Part shown: positions 1 through 10,363 of the stretch, piece after piece
How positions within the stretch are numbered: the stretch's first letter is position 1
How the letters are laid out: every line of letters starts with the position of its first letter
From: Blastopirellula marina
GTDB taxonomy: Bacteria; Planctomycetota; Planctomycetia; Pirellulales; Pirellulaceae
Direction of reading: 5' to 3'
Assembly (NCBI RefSeq): GCF_002967715.1
Contig: NZ_PUIA01000026.1
Location: forward strand, 1 to 64,000
Length of the DNA stretch: 64,000 bases
Translations under genes and position numbers: made by a program
The notes under the pieces: model-generated
The model's input: the letters and a program-made list of their open reading frames with translations, nothing else
Told to the model about the DNA's origin: nothing
Databases searched by the model: none

Positions 1-340
1 TTTTGGTTCAAGTGGTTTTCACGAACCCAATACGAACCTCAAGTGGGACGACCACCCATCACTCAAGCAAGTCACTACCTTATTTATATTGAAGAACCTC
101 TTCGAGTTAACGCTCGAAGAGGTTTTTTCATGCGCGCTACGGCAACAAAGAGACCAGTCAGACGCAAATTTCTAACTGGTTTGGATTACACTTCGATCTT
201 TCTCGATCAACATACATACCCAACCGAATCCCGCCGCTCTCCAAGCCCTTTTGGTATTTGCTCTCTATTAGGAGACCAGTTGTCTTGAGCAAACCTAGAG
301 AGTGTGACGAGCCCAACAAAACACTACCAAGGGCCGCTCC
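1..340. other. Gene-free left edge
   Basis: Apart from the terminator at 95-128 I see no gene here. The open frame running from base 1 to about 288 passes straight through the terminator and looks non-coding. A weak 6-bp inverted repeat (ACCAGT/ACTGGT, about 153-181) is the only other structure, and no clear terminator for the converging sulfatase is visible. Confidence 0.5.
95..128 (+). terminator. Rho-independent terminator of an upstream plus-strand gene
   Basis: A perfect 12-bp stem (95-106 with 113-124) and a 6-nt loop are followed by a run of six T on the plus strand. The minus strand has no T run, so it should stop plus-strand transcription entering from outside the window. Confidence 0.85.
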
Positions 341-1873
341 TTACTTTATGCTTTCGGTGAGAAACGAAATCTTGCGATCGTTCGCCACTTTCTTTCCTGG
401 CGTACAGCGACCGTTTTCGACCTGCGTTTCCAGCAGTTGGATCAATTGCTGCACTTTTTGGGGATTTGCCTCGACAAGGTTTTCCTGCTCTGCCGGATCG
501 CTGGCCAGGTTAAAGAGTTGCATTGCAGGCAAACTTTGTTTGATGGCCGCTGGCTCTCTTGGCTCGCTCCATCCGCCACTACCGTGAGCCAGACATAGCT
601 TCCAGTCACCCTGTCGAACGGCAAAGTGCCCGGAGATCGAATGGCTGACCAGCGAGTCACGTCCGGTCGTCTCTTCTCCATCGAATGCAGGCACCAGACT
701 GAAACCATCTTCGCCCCCCAGAGGTTTTCTAGGCTGGTTGGTAACTTCCTCCAGAGTAGAGTAAATGTCGGTCAAACATGCCAAGGCGTTGGTCTTGCGC
801 CCCTTTGGAATGTGTCCTGGCCATCGGACGATCAGGGGAACCCGATGTCCACCTTCGTAGATGTCGGCTTTGTGGCCGCGAAAGCCGGCGCTAGGGTCGT
901 GCCCTTTTTCCAAAAGAAGCGGGAAGTTGGCTTGAGGGGAACAGCCATTATCGCTGGTAAAGAAAACCAATGTATTCTCGTCAAGCTGATTGGCTTTCAA
1001 TGCTGCGAACAGTTCTCCCATATGATGATCGACCTGCATGACAAAGTCGCCATATGGGTTCAATCCACTGGCATCCTTGAAAGGCGCGATCGGCACAATG
1101 GGTGTGTGCGGAGCTGGCAGCGGCAAGTACAGAAAGAAGGGCTGACCTGTGTGCTCAGGCTTGGCTCGCTCGTTGACGTAAGCAATCGACTTGGCAAACA
1201 GATGGGGAAGAACTTGCTCGATTTCAAAGTCAGGGCCGATCGGTCCTTTGCGATACCAGCCGTAACGATCTTCCTGTGCCGTCACTCCTTCTTCTCGCTG
1301 GGGAACGGCAGTGACGCGTCCCGTATCGACCCAAACGTACGGAGGCATATCTAGCGAACCACAATGGCCGTAGTACTGATCGAAGCCGTTAATATCTGGC
1401 CCGTTGGTAACGGGTTTGGTGAAGTCGATCTTGCCGTTTTCTTTGTGCCAGTCCCAACCAAGATGCCACTTGCCGATCATGGCCGTGTGGTAGCCGGCGG
1501 CTTTCATCAAATGACCGAGAGTTGGGCGATCGGCAGGAATCAGATGTTCACTCGTTCCACTCAAAACCCCCTTTGCAAGACGCGAACGCCAGTTGTAACG
1601 ACCAGTCAAAAGGCCGTAACGCGTCGGGGTACAAACCGAACTAGGTGTATGGGCATCCAAGAACGTCAGCCCCTCAGCAGCCATCCGATCTAGGCTAGGT
1701 GTCTTGATCTGGCAATTAGGATTGGTCGCCGAGATATCGCCGATCCCTAAATCGTCGGCCATCACAACAATAACGTTCGGCAAGTTGGGTTTATTTTGCC
1801 CGTCAGCAATTCCAAGCGTTGTAAAAAGCAACAAGATGCCTAACGAGACGATGGATAGTTTTAGGCGTTCCAT
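341..1873 (-). CDS. Secreted sulfatase (arylsulfatase A-like)
   Basis: This 510-residue type I sulfatase should hydrolyse sulfate esters, probably from sulfated polysaccharides, outside the cytoplasm. Residues 1-25 form a signal peptide. The metal-site aspartates lie in MADDLG at 38-43. The active-site motif CTPTR (81-85) has the Cys that an FGE-type enzyme converts to formylglycine. The C-terminal half keeps the family GWSEPREP-type surface region and the length is normal. No sulfatase-modifying enzyme gene is adjacent. The gene stands alone, about 90 bp from the response regulator, and its substrate cannot be told from sequence. Large sulfatase sets are typical of marine Pirellulaceae. Confidence 0.93.
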   Translation of the reverse strand: MERLKLSIVSLGILLLFTTLGIADGQNKPNLPNVIVVMADDLGIGDISATNPNCQIKTPSLDRMAAEGLTFLDAHTPSSVCTPTRYGLLTGRYNWRSRLAKGVLSGTSEHLIPADRPTLGHLMKAAGYHTAMIGKWHLGWDWHKENGKIDFTKPVTNGPDINGFDQYYGHCGSLDMPPYVWVDTGRVTAVPQREEGVTAQEDRYGWYRKGPIGPDFEIEQVLPHLFAKSIAYVNERAKPEHTGQPFFLYLPLPAPHTPIVPIAPFKDASGLNPYGDFVMQVDHHMGELFAALKANQLDENTLVFFTSDNGCSPQANFPLLLEKGHDPSAGFRGHKADIYEGGHRVPLIVRWPGHIPKGRKTNALACLTDIYSTLEEVTNQPRKPLGGEDGFSLVPAFDGEETTGRDSLVSHSISGHFAVRQGDWKLCLAHGSGGWSEPREPAAIKQSLPAMQLFNLASDPAEQENLVEANPQKVQQLIQLLETQVENGRCTPGKKVANDRKISFLTESIK

Positions 1874-1962
1874 GATCCAAGCGAAAGTCAGAAGGGAAGG
1901 GGGGAAGAAAAGAGACCGGAGCTTTCTATCTTAACGTCGCGCAGATCAGGATACATCCCTCG

Positions 1963-3015
1963 TCAAGTGATCGACGTCAATTCACTATTGCTCTCGATAG
2001 GGTCGGAATACTGCTGCACAAAGCTCACGAAATCTTCCTTGCAAGATTCAAAGGCCCGCACGACTTCTGGGTCGAAATGCTTTCCACTTCCTTCGCGAAT
2101 GATTTCTTCCGCGTAATCCGTACTAAATGCATCCTTGTAGATGCGTCGGGTTGTCAAAGCATCGTACACGTCGGCCACTGCCACAATGCGTGCAGCAAGG
2201 GGGATTTCCAGGCCGCTTAAACCGTAAGGGTAACCGCTGCCATCCCATTTCTCGTGGTGAGCCACCGCAATGTCTCTGGCCATTTGCAGGAACTTGGCCT
2301 TGGGGAATTGCTTGAGCGCTGCATCCAGTGTCTCCGCGCCGAGGATCGTGTGCTTCTTCATGATCTCGAACTCATCCTTGGTCAGCTTCCCCGGCTTGAG
2401 CAAGACGCCATCGGGAATACCGACTTTGCCGATATCGTGAAGAGGGCTCGTTTGATAAATCAGTCGGACGAATTCACCATCGATTACCTGAGCAAACCCA
2501 GGCAGCGTCGACATCTCTCGCGCTAATCGGCGCGAGTATTGCCGCACGCGTTCCAAATGCTGGCCCGTTTCCGTGTCACGTGATTCTGCCAGGCGTGCGA
2601 GCGAGAAAATAACCAAGTCGCGGGTTTCCAGTCCAATCAAGCGAACGCCGGCATTAATCCGCGCCAAGAGCTCCGGTGGGTTGAAGGGCTTGACCATAAA
2701 GTCGTCCGCACCTGATGCCATGCCCTCGACGATTTCATCATTTCGCCCGCGACTGGTCAGCAAGATGCTGTAGATATAATGCTCGGTGAAACGCCCCCGG
2801 ATCTCGCGACACAGTTCCAGGCCGTTCATCATTGGCATTTCCCAGTCGGTCACGACGATCTGAATTTCATTCTCCTCGAGAATCTTGACCGCTTCGACAC
2901 CGTTGATCGCGGTGTGTACCAGGAAGCCTTCCCGAGTCAAATAACTCTCGATCATATCGAGCGCTATGTCGTCATCATCGACCACTAAAATGCTAGTGCG
3001 AGTATCCACGCTCAT
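1963..3015 (-). CDS. Response regulator with HD-GYP output (putative c-di-GMP phosphodiesterase)
   Basis: The 350-residue protein has a receiver domain at about 8-125 (phospho-acceptor D57, conserved K109) followed by an HD-GYP domain at about 135-330. The HD motif HDIGK is at 193-197 and the GYP motif HHEKWDGSGYP at 253-263. Family members hydrolyse cyclic-di-GMP with a bi- or trinuclear metal centre. The start overlaps the stop of the upstream Amt-kinase gene by 4 bp (ATGA), which implies translational coupling. The likely role is output protein of the ammonium-sensing phosphorelay. The metal residues look intact, but activity is inferred. Confidence 0.9.
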   Translation of the reverse strand: MSVDTRTSILVVDDDDIALDMIESYLTREGFLVHTAINGVEAVKILEENEIQIVVTDWEMPMMNGLELCREIRGRFTEHYIYSILLTSRGRNDEIVEGMASGADDFMVKPFNPPELLARINAGVRLIGLETRDLVIFSLARLAESRDTETGQHLERVRQYSRRLAREMSTLPGFAQVIDGEFVRLIYQTSPLHDIGKVGIPDGVLLKPGKLTKDEFEIMKKHTILGAETLDAALKQFPKAKFLQMARDIAVAHHEKWDGSGYPYGLSGLEIPLAARIVAVADVYDALTTRRIYKDAFSTDYAEEIIREGSGKHFDPEVVRAFESCKEDFVSFVQQYSDPIESNSELTSIT

Positions 3016-6000
3016 CGCTCTCCTTCCTCACGATTCGCTTCGTTCAACAAGTGAGAAATGGCTGCTTCGCACGTGTCGAACTTTTGACTGAGCTCTTGCA
3101 ACAAGAGTTCATAACCTTCTGGCTGCTGCTCTCTGGCAGCTAACTCAATGGTTCCAGCAACCTGGGAAACTGGCTGAGCGGCAACATTCGCGGCCATTCC
3201 CTTGAGGGAGTGGGCCACCTGGATTACCTGTTCCATGTTTTGATCACGAACATGCTGCTCAAGTAACGTGATCTCCGACTTGGCTTTGACGGCAAACTTC
3301 TGTAGAACACGCTGGATCAGTCCATCGTCATTACCGCACCGCTCGCGCAGTTCAGCAAGCGAAATCTGCTCTTCATGCTCGGTGGCCGGCTCGTCTGAAT
3401 TCACATACGGACTGGCGACCGCCGAAGTTTCTTCTACGACGATCGACTTTCGCTGATCAAGCTGCCGCAGGATGGTTTGAATCAGTTGCTGACGATTGAC
3501 AGGCTTCATCACGTAATCGTCCATGCCCGAAGCGAGACAGCGTTCTTGATCCCCTTTGATGGCTTGGGCGGTGAGAGCCACAATCGGCAAATCGTGTAGT
3601 TGTGCATGAGTCACCGATGCCATTTGACGAATCTTGCGAGTCGCCTCGAAGCCGTCCATCTCGGGCATTTCGCAGTCCATCAAAATCAGATCGACGCCCG
3701 ATTCACTCACCTTATCGACTGCTTCTCGTCCGTTTTCAGCTAACATGACTCGAAAGCCTTCGGCCTGGAGAATCTCGTGGGCAACAAGCCGATTGATTTC
3801 ATTGTCATCCACCACAAGTATCATGGCATCCTGATGACGCCGATCGTTGAGCGGCTTCTGTTCCGCTTCCAAGCGAGCTTGCATCTCGCTAGAACGCCGA
3901 CCGCCAGACAGCGAGACCAGCGTATCGAGTAGTCGTGACTGGCGGATTGGCTTGGTCAGGCACGTCATCTCTAATCGCTTGAGCTCTTCATTGGAAATAT
4001 TGCGATCGTAGGACGTAAGCATCAACAACTTGGTATCGCGATACTCTTCGTGCTGATAGATTCGGTCAGCCAGCGTCAAACCATCCATCTCTGGCATGAT
4101 GTGGTCAAGAATGGCCAGTTGGAATGGTGTGTTTCTGTCCGCTGCTTCCTTCATCAGATCAAGCGCTCGCATTCCACTGCTAGCCGTGGTCGCTTCGACG
4201 CCCCACGATTGAAGCTGCTCTTTGAGCACCTGCAGATTCATGTGATTGTCGTCGACCGCCAGAACACGCAGGCCCTGAACATTTGGAATCACGTCGCAAG
4301 TCGATCGCTGGGTGCTTTGCAAAGGAATTCTGAACCAGAAAATCGACCCCTTACCGGCTTCGCTATCGACACCGATCTCGCCACCCATCAATTCCACGAG
4401 CTGTTTACAAATCGCTAGTCCTAGCCCAGTACCTCCGTAGTTACGCGTGGTCGAGGCATCTACTTGCGAGAACGCTTTGAACAGGCGATCGAGTCGACTT
4501 TGCGGGATACCAATCCCCGTGTCTTCCACGGCAAATTGAACGACTGCCTGATTCTCCATTTTCGGGCCACACGGTTCTTCAGACAGGGTGACATGCAGAT
4601 TAACTCCACCATGTTCGGTGAATTTGACCGCGTTGGAGAACAAGTTAATCAACACCTGACGAATTCGTTCGGGATCACCAACGACGGCCTGCGGAACATC
4701 TGGAGCAATGCAGCAATTGAGTTCCAGCCCGCGCGATCTTCCTTGGGGCGAGAACATCTCGGGAACCGATTCCACCAATTCGTGGATGACGAACTCGGTA
4801 GATTCAAACTCAATTCCGCCTGCTTCGATTTTCGAGAGATCGAGAATATCGTTGATTAGGTGCAGCAGCGTCCCGGCTGAACTCTTGGCTAAATCCACAA
4901 ATCGTTGTTGGTTGTTCTCCAGCCTGGTAGCTGCCAGCAGATCGAGAAAGCCAATGATTCCGTTAAGCGGCGTGCGGATTTCGTGACTCATGCTCGCCAA
5001 GAAGTCACTCTTAGCGCGGTTGGCGGCATCGGCCGCGTTACGCTCGGCCTCGAAGTACCGTGCTTTGCGTCGCTCAGTGATATCTTCGATCGTACCTTCG
5101 TAGTACGAAACATTCCCCTCAAGGTCGCGTCGCACGGACGCGTTTTCCGAAATCCACATTGTCTCGCCATTAGCACGGCGGATCTCGGATTCAAATCCGA
5201 AGACGACTCCCTGTTGGTCCAAGGTTTCGATGAATGCCGCACGTTGATTCGGATCGACGTAGACCTGACTCGAAATGTCGGTAACACGGTCGGTTAAAGC
5301 GACGAGACTCTCGTAACCCAGCATCCGAGCCAGTGCCGGATTGACCGTCATGAACCGACCATCTGGCGTCGTCTGATAAATCCCTTCGACAGCATTCTCA
5401 AAGATTCCGCGGAATCGAGCCTCGGCTTCGGTACGCTGCTTCATTTCTTTATTGACACACTCGAGCACGCGGTTGTATTCCGCGGCGATCTGTCCAACCT
5501 CGGTATGCGGCTCGATGTCGACCTTCTGCGAGAAATCCCCTTGCTCGCGGTGTCGCGACATGTTGGTCAGCAGGTCAATCAGTTCCGTACTTGCACCATG
5601 TTCAGAAATATTCAAACCAGCGACTTCGTGATCGGCAGACGTACGGAACGGCAGCACCTTGTTGATCGCGTAAATAAAGGTAAAACCACCACCAAACGCC
5701 AACGCAGCACATGTGGCGACGCCTTTGAGCTGAATCAAAAACTGCGACCACGCTGTCATCCCTTCGCCGAAATGACTGGGGTCTGCCAGGAAAGCAAGCG
5801 CCAAAGTTCCGAAAGCACCTGCGCAAGCATGAGCAGGGAAAGCACCAATCACATCGTCGATCTTCAGCTTCGGCAGAATCTCTGTAACCAGGCAACAAAT
5901 GATGCCAGCCCCGCATCCGATGACAACGGCAGCCCAAGGGGCCACGATATGACACGAAGCCGTAATACCAACGAGACCGGCAACGGCCCCGTTCATGGTG

Positions 6001-6788
6001 TGGCCAACATCCGGACGGCGATGAAGGACCCAAGAGCAAGCCAGGCAGGCCAGACCACCAAACGCCCCAGCCAGGTTTGTATTGACGATAATCAGTGGCA
6101 CCGAGTCGTTCATCGCCAACGTGCTGCCGCCGTTGAAACCGAACCAGCCAAACCACAGCATCAGCACGCCGAACGTTGCTAAGGTTAAGTTGTGACCATG
6201 AATACCAGGACGATCACCATCAAAGCGTCCAATGCGGGGGCCGATGACCAGAATTGCAGCCAAAGCGACCCAGCCACCCACCGAGTGAACAACCGTCGAG
6301 CCGGCGAAGTCAATGAACCCTTCTTTTGCTAACCAGCCAGTAGCAGAGCCATCGGCCGCACCGCCCCATGCCCAATGGCCGAACAATGGATAGATGACCC
6401 CAGAAACCAACAGGGCGATGATAAAGTAACCGCGAAAGCGAATTCGTTCGGCAACAGCACCAGAGATGATGGTCGTCGCGGTGCCGCAGAACACCATCTG
6501 AAAGATAAAGAACGCCATCAGCCAGGGAGAAGAATCTTCACCTGGGCAGAACATCGTGGTACCGAACCAGCCGTGATAGCTGGCACCGAACATGATCGCG
6601 AAGCCAAATACCCAGAAAACGGCCGCCGACACGCAAAAGTCGACCAAGTTCTTCAATGCCACATTGAAGCTGTTTTTGGCGCGGACCAAACCGCTCTCCA
6701 AAAGACAGAAGCCCCCCTGCATGAGCATAACCAGAGCAGCACAAATCAGCATCCAAGCGATATCGAGTTGAGGCAGGGCGGACGACAT
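3012..6788 (-). CDS. Ammonium transporter-hybrid histidine kinase fusion (Amt-PAS-HK-REC-REC-HPt)
   Basis: This 1258-residue membrane sensor starts with a full Amt/Rh channel domain (1 to about 385, about 11 helices). It keeps the twin pore histidines H168 and H320 and D160 in the family motif [12 protein letters not shown] linker follows, then PAS/PAC (about 455-575), HisKA (phospho-His H602 in [10 protein letters not shown]), HATPase (about 700-822), two receivers (D895 and D1038) and a C-terminal HPt (H1193 in AHSLKG). It therefore carries a complete phosphorelay in one chain. Amt-kinase fusions are known, for example Ks-Amt5 of Kuenenia, where the channel senses ammonium. The tandem receivers, HPt and coupled HD-GYP regulator make this a fuller circuit. 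Whether it transports or only senses cannot be decided here. Confidence 0.93.
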   Translation of the reverse strand: MSSALPQLDIAWMLICAALVMLMQGGFCLLESGLVRAKNSFNVALKNLVDFCVSAAVFWVFGFAIMFGASYHGWFGTTMFCPGEDSSPWLMAFFIFQMVFCGTATTIISGAVAERIRFRGYFIIALLVSGVIYPLFGHWAWGGAADGSATGWLAKEGFIDFAGSTVVHSVGGWVALAAILVIGPRIGRFDGDRPGIHGHNLTLATFGVLMLWFGWFGFNGGSTLAMNDSVPLIIVNTNLAGAFGGLACLACSWVLHRRPDVGHTMNGAVAGLVGITASCHIVAPWAAVVIGCGAGIICCLVTEILPKLKIDDVIGAFPAHACAGAFGTLALAFLADPSHFGEGMTAWSQFLIQLKGVATCAALAFGGGFTFIYAINKVLPFRTSADHEVAGLNISEHGASTELIDLLTNMSRHREQGDFSQKVDIEPHTEVGQIAAEYNRVLECVNKEMKQRTEAEARFRGIFENAVEGIYQTTPDGRFMTVNPALARMLGYESLVALTDRVTDISSQVYVDPNQRAAFIETLDQQGVVFGFESEIRRANGETMWISENASVRRDLEGNVSYYEGTIEDITERRKARYFEAERNAADAANRAKSDFLASMSHEIRTPLNGIIGFLDLLAATRLENNQQRFVDLAKSSAGTLLHLINDILDLSKIEAGGIEFESTEFVIHELVESVPEMFSPQGRSRGLELNCCIAPDVPQAVVGDPERIRQVLINLFSNAVKFTEHGGVNLHVTLSEEPCGPKMENQAVVQFAVEDTGIGIPQSRLDRLFKAFSQVDASTTRNYGGTGLGLAICKQLVELMGGEIGVDSEAGKGSIFWFRIPLQSTQRSTCDVIPNVQGLRVLAVDDNHMNLQVLKEQLQSWGVEATTASSGMRALDLMKEAADRNTPFQLAILDHIMPEMDGLTLADRIYQHEEYRDTKLLMLTSYDRNISNEELKRLEMTCLTKPIRQSRLLDTLVSLSGGRRSSEMQARLEAEQKPLNDRRHQDAMILVVDDNEINRLVAHEILQAEGFRVMLAENGREAVDKVSESGVDLILMDCEMPEMDGFEATRKIRQMASVTHAQLHDLPIVALTAQAIKGDQERCLASGMDDYVMKPVNRQQLIQTILRQLDQRKSIVVEETSAVASPYVNSDEPATEHEEQISLAELRERCGNDDGLIQRVLQKFAVKAKSEITLLEQHVRDQNMEQVIQVAHSLKGMAANVAAQPVSQVAGTIELAAREQQPEGYELLLQELSQKFDTCEAAISHLLNEANREEGER

Positions 6789-6868
6789 GGTTCTCTGTTT
6801 CCGTGAAATAAGCGCACGAATTCTCTATGAGATCTCGTTCCGCCTCGAATCGAGATTCAACCAGAGCT

Positions 6869-6897
6869 ATGTCTACCACTCCCGAGGAGGTAGACAT
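6869..6897 (-). promoter_or_regulatory. Hairpin upstream of the Amt-kinase gene
   Basis: Arms ATGTCTAC (6869-6876) and GTAGACAT (6890-6897), plus an inner CTCC/GGAG stem around a CGA loop, form a 12-bp hairpin with a 2-nt bulge about 80-110 bp before the start codon. No T run follows, so it is not a standard terminator. It may be an operator or a 5'-leader structure. The rest of 6789-7077 shows no convincing -35/-10 or sigma-54 site. Confidence 0.45.
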
Positions 6898-7077
6898 GAG
6901 CAATCAGAAAAACTTAGGTCGCGAATAAATCTTCACGAATGGAATTGGCCTTATTGAAGGATCATTTTTGATCACTTATTTCTCAGCCAACGTGATTCAG
7001 GCCGGTTTTAACGATCAGACCGAAGATCCCCCCACCAGGCTCCCCTCACTAAGCGGGAAGATGACCACGGTCTGCTC

Positions 7078-7809
7078 TCAAGAAGCTCTTGATACTGACT
7101 GAAGACCGAAGATTTCGACATCTACTCCTGGCGAGAAATGCGCAAAAGCAGGAGGTCCTGGAGGAGTCATAAGGCCTGAGGCATTCACGAGTGAGTCCTC
7201 AACGCTCAATAGTTCAACCTCGTGAGCCGGGTACGGAACGTGATGCACCTGCCCTGAATAGAGCGTACCGCGATGCTCTAAGAATAGGAGATAACGCTCG
7301 AGAAAGAAGTACTCGAGGGACCCTGGCTGCGAAGGTCCCATCGCGGAACCAATGCGGTAGCATACCTTGTGACGTACGCTGCCGCCCTGGCGTGACGTGT
7401 GATAGACAACTTCATCTCCGGTACGAACCAGGCTCATTTCGGCGTGATAATACGGGAGCCCCCAAAACTGCCGAGCTCCCCAGACGGCAAGACGGTTGGC
7501 CGCATCCAACGAAAGGAAGTAAACGCCTGGCTGACTTCCGTGATAGACATACGTTCGAACGTTCGTTTCCAAGAATGCCATCGAAGCCCATTCTGGCCAC
7601 CAGGCATTGCGCACCCCTTCCATCGCGAAAGGAACCACGCCCACATAAGCAACGCCGTCGTGTTGATCGATCTCCAGGCAGCCAGGCACCAATGCCCGCA
7701 AAGCATCAGCGGGAACCGGCCAATGCAAAAACAGTAAAGATCGCCACCGTTGATAACCGCGGACGGCCTTACTTGGGCGAATCGTCGGGGCGATGCGGTC
7801 AATCATCAA
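7078..7809 (-). CDS. DUF2071 (YqjF-like) family protein
   Basis: The 243-residue protein has the general pattern of the DUF2071/YqjF family: an N-terminal LFLHWPVPADALRALVP segment, then YVGVVPFAMEGVR and NVRTYV. The C-terminal half has the usual YFFLERYLLF motif. There is no signal peptide or membrane segment, so it is probably cytosolic. Its biochemical function is unknown. It sits alone between the Amt-kinase leader (about 290 bp) and the next gene upstream (48 bp), and may share a transcript with the latter. Confidence 0.85.
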   Translation of the reverse strand: MMIDRIAPTIRPSKAVRGYQRWRSLLFLHWPVPADALRALVPGCLEIDQHDGVAYVGVVPFAMEGVRNAWWPEWASMAFLETNVRTYVYHGSQPGVYFLSLDAANRLAVWGARQFWGLPYYHAEMSLVRTGDEVVYHTSRQGGSVRHKVCYRIGSAMGPSQPGSLEYFFLERYLLFLEHRGTLYSGQVHHVPYPAHEVELLSVEDSLVNASGLMTPPGPPAFAHFSPGVDVEIFGLQSVSRAS

Positions 7810-7857
7810 TCACTTCCCTCGATAGCAAGATGGCGAATTGATTGGATCTAGTACCAC

Positions 7858-9465
7858 CTACCAACGCGGCCTGGCCCATACCCCAGAACCAACTTCAACC
7901 GGCCTGGCGTCACCTGTTTCGACATCGACAACATACGGGCGAGAACCTTTAGGTCCTCCAGATTTCATCATCAGGACCTGCTTCCCCTCGTTGTCTGCTG
8001 AGGGTGCGCCAAATTTTGCAAGACCATCTCCGACCTTCTGATGATCTTTTCCTTCCAAGTCACACGTGTACCAAAGGTCTTCATCCCCTTTGAAAAGGAT
8101 ACGCCCTGAGGCCGCTAACAGCTGTGGCTGTTGTCCGCGGCACAGCCTGGTAACCTCGCCATCAAGATTCATGCGACAGACAAAAGATGTCGACTTATCG
8201 AGTTGCCAATCGTGCTCTCGCAGCGTGAACACCAAGCCGCTGGAATCCGGTAGCCAGTCGAGATCGGTCATATCCTGCGATTCGCCGATCTTCATCGAAT
8301 CGCCGGTCTCAACATCGATCAAATGTAAACCGAACTTCAGCGGGCCCGCCTCGTAGTCAATCTGCAACACGGCCACAAAGCTATCGTCAGGCGATACTTC
8401 CGCCACCAGGTTCATGCCTCGTAGTATCGCATCGCTCCCCAATCGAAAGTGCTCTTGCGTTTCCAGGTCGATCGCAAAGACACCAATCCGCCCCTCATAT
8501 GGCAACAATCCGGTGAGAAAACAATATTGGTGATCCGCAGATAAAGATGCACTGATAATTGCACCATGGGCGAAAGGAACCCGGCGCATGACACCTGTTT
8601 TCCGATTCAGCATGACGGTCTCTTTATCCCCTCCCTCGCTCCCCGGCTCTGTGGCAGGGTTATGCTGAATGAGGATGACTTCGCTCAAATCGTCATCTTC
8701 TCCTAATAGCCTGCCGGTTCGATCTTCCCATGTCGTGCCGCTAACGTCGAACGTTTTTGGGCTGACCACTCGCAGCTTTTGAAAGGACTTCACGCGAAAG
8801 ATGTTTTTCATAGCGCCCGCCTGTTCGATCACTCCGGTTCGGGTGTTGATCCGAACTTGCGTACCGTTATCCAGAAAGTCGCGGTATCCCTTGAGCTTTT
8901 CCTCCAACTCCGGATTGGGTTCCGGGGCAATCGCCATCGCGTTGAGCATCTGCTCGTACACGGCATAAAGCATCCCTCGATCCTTTTCCGCCAGGGGTAC
9001 GCGGTAGACAGCCACTTCGCCATCCAGTTTCTCGAACTCGCCAACCGTGCCCATCGCTTCGTCGTAAACTTGCACCTCTCCCCGAGCGAGAAACGTGTAC
9101 ATGGCGGGAACAGAAAAGCAGGCCTCGTAAGGCAGACACTTGTAGCGTGCGTTGGACTCGGTCACGTACCACAATCCGTCGGCATCAATGATCTCGACCA
9201 AAATAGTCTTCGGCCCTGCACCTACACTTCGCAGGAATCTCGTCCTTCTCTGCTCTTGCTTAGCAATGACTTCAACCACCATCTCGCTGCCATCTGACAG
9301 TTCAAAAGCGATCTCCCAGCGGACAGGCTTGCGTTGGGAATACTCTATCGTACTTCGAGCTGCTGCCGCCAAGTCTTGCCACTGTGGTGGCTGCTGACCA
9401 AGAACCGCATCTTCACCCAGGAGAAGAAGTACACACGTTACGAGAATAGCTGAATATCGGAACAC
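7858..9465 (-). CDS. Secreted protein with LolA-like N-terminus and TolB-like beta-propeller
   Basis: I do not recognise a named family for this 535-residue protein. Residues 1-23 are a signal peptide. The N-terminal domain (about 30-190) is rich in beta strands, with phrases such as WEIAFELSDGSEMVVEV that resemble LolA/LppX-type lipid-carrier folds. From about 250 to the end there are repeated blocks (SADHQYCFLTGLLPYEG, SPDDSFVAVLQID, WLPDSSGLVFTL) typical of TolB/WD-like propeller blades. It is probably periplasmic, with a binding or scaffold role. No catalytic motif is visible. Confidence 0.6.
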   Translation of the reverse strand: MFRYSAILVTCVLLLLGEDAVLGQQPPQWQDLAAAARSTIEYSQRKPVRWEIAFELSDGSEMVVEVIAKQEQRRTRFLRSVGAGPKTILVEIIDADGLWYVTESNARYKCLPYEACFSVPAMYTFLARGEVQVYDEAMGTVGEFEKLDGEVAVYRVPLAEKDRGMLYAVYEQMLNAMAIAPEPNPELEEKLKGYRDFLDNGTQVRINTRTGVIEQAGAMKNIFRVKSFQKLRVVSPKTFDVSGTTWEDRTGRLLGEDDDLSEVILIQHNPATEPGSEGGDKETVMLNRKTGVMRRVPFAHGAIISASLSADHQYCFLTGLLPYEGRIGVFAIDLETQEHFRLGSDAILRGMNLVAEVSPDDSFVAVLQIDYEAGPLKFGLHLIDVETGDSMKIGESQDMTDLDWLPDSSGLVFTLREHDWQLDKSTSFVCRMNLDGEVTRLCRGQQPQLLAASGRILFKGDEDLWYTCDLEGKDHQKVGDGLAKFGAPSADNEGKQVLMMKSGGPKGSRPYVVDVETGDARPVEVGSGVWARPRW

Positions 9466-9577
9466 GCTGAACTCTATCGAACTGAAAAAGCAATGACGAT
9501 TCGACGCTTGAAAAGAATCATCTCAGCGTACTGGATGATTCCGTCGATTGCACATCGATTTCTCAAATGGTCAGCGT

Positions 9578-10291
9578 CTAAGCCGCCATGGGGATCAGCT
9601 TGGGGCGAGGAATCTTGACGCCATAGATACCACCACGCTGTTGATACAACTTGGCAAAGTCATGCTCTAAGAACGCATACAACTCAGGGGACGGCTTCTT
9701 CATAAAGTACTTGTTCGACAAGACGGCCATGTGCTCGTCGTATTCCTTCTGGCTCGTCGAATGGGCATAACAGCGGCCGGGATGACGTCGGATATCTCCG
9801 TCGAAGTCAGGGCTGATGTGCCATAGCTCGTGGAAGATGGTGATCATCTTCTCTGAGAAATCCATGTTCTGAAATCGAGGCAGATAGAAGCTAAGGATGT
9901 AGAGCATCTCTCGACCGTGCTCATCCAATAGTGATTGGCAACAATACTTTCGCCCGCGACGAGTCGTAAAGCGAGAGCCCTGCTCGAAACGCATCGGAGT
10001 GAGGGTTGCAAAGACGCCGTGGGTCGAATCGATTCGCGCCTGCACGATGGCAACAGCCACTCGGCTCATGTCGATATGGGCCAGTTCCGGCATCCGATCA
10101 ATCATGTCGTTGACCAGCAGCCGCATTGCGAAGGTGAAATCGAAGCCACGGCGGCCGGAAGATTTATGCAACTGCACACGGCCCATAGACTTCGCTGGGG
10201 TGCGAGTTTGCTTCGCCGCCGAGCTCTTAGCAGGCGTAACTTTCTTTCGTTTCTTAGGCCGCGAAGAGCGTTTCACGTCATGTCCGTCCAT
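9578..10291 (-). CDS. Putative zinc metallopeptidase (HExWH type)
   Basis: A very basic N-terminus (Lys/Arg-rich to about 45) precedes a compact domain with the zinc motif HELWH (154-158). This is followed by DGDIRRHPGRCYAHS (164-178), a pattern of putative metallopeptidases of phage and planctomycete type. There is no signal peptide. The start is uncertain: the ATG at 10291 lies directly after the U run of the rplQ terminator and has no room for a ribosome site on an independent transcript. A GTG five codons in, or M36 (about 10186), may be the real start. Substrate unknown. Confidence 0.65.
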   Translation of the reverse strand: MDGHDVKRSSRPKKRKKVTPAKSSAAKQTRTPAKSMGRVQLHKSSGRRGFDFTFAMRLLVNDMIDRMPELAHIDMSRVAVAIVQARIDSTHGVFATLTPMRFEQGSRFTTRRGRKYCCQSLLDEHGREMLYILSFYLPRFQNMDFSEKMITIFHELWHISPDFDGDIRRHPGRCYAHSTSQKEYDEHMAVLSNKYFMKKPSPELYAFLEHDFAKLYQQRGGIYGVKIPRPKLIPMAA

Positions 10292-10292
10292 G

Positions 10293-10328
10293 AAAAAACC
10301 GCTATACCCAAGCGAGTATAGCGGTTTT
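10293..10328 (-). terminator. Rho-independent terminator after rplQ
   Basis: A 12-bp stem (10296-10307 with 10316-10327), an 8-nt loop and six U on the minus strand end the 35-kb ribosomal block. The U run touches the annotated ATG of the following metallopeptidase gene. Confidence 0.9.
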
Positions 10329-10363
10329 GATATTTTCAGGCGATCCGAATCGCGAGAAGGGGT

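Noticed and set aside
6538-6903. Out-of-frame reading frame starting at the Amt leader hairpin
   Set aside because: It runs into the Amt gene in another frame and has no domain; a leader peptide role is conceivable but unsupported.
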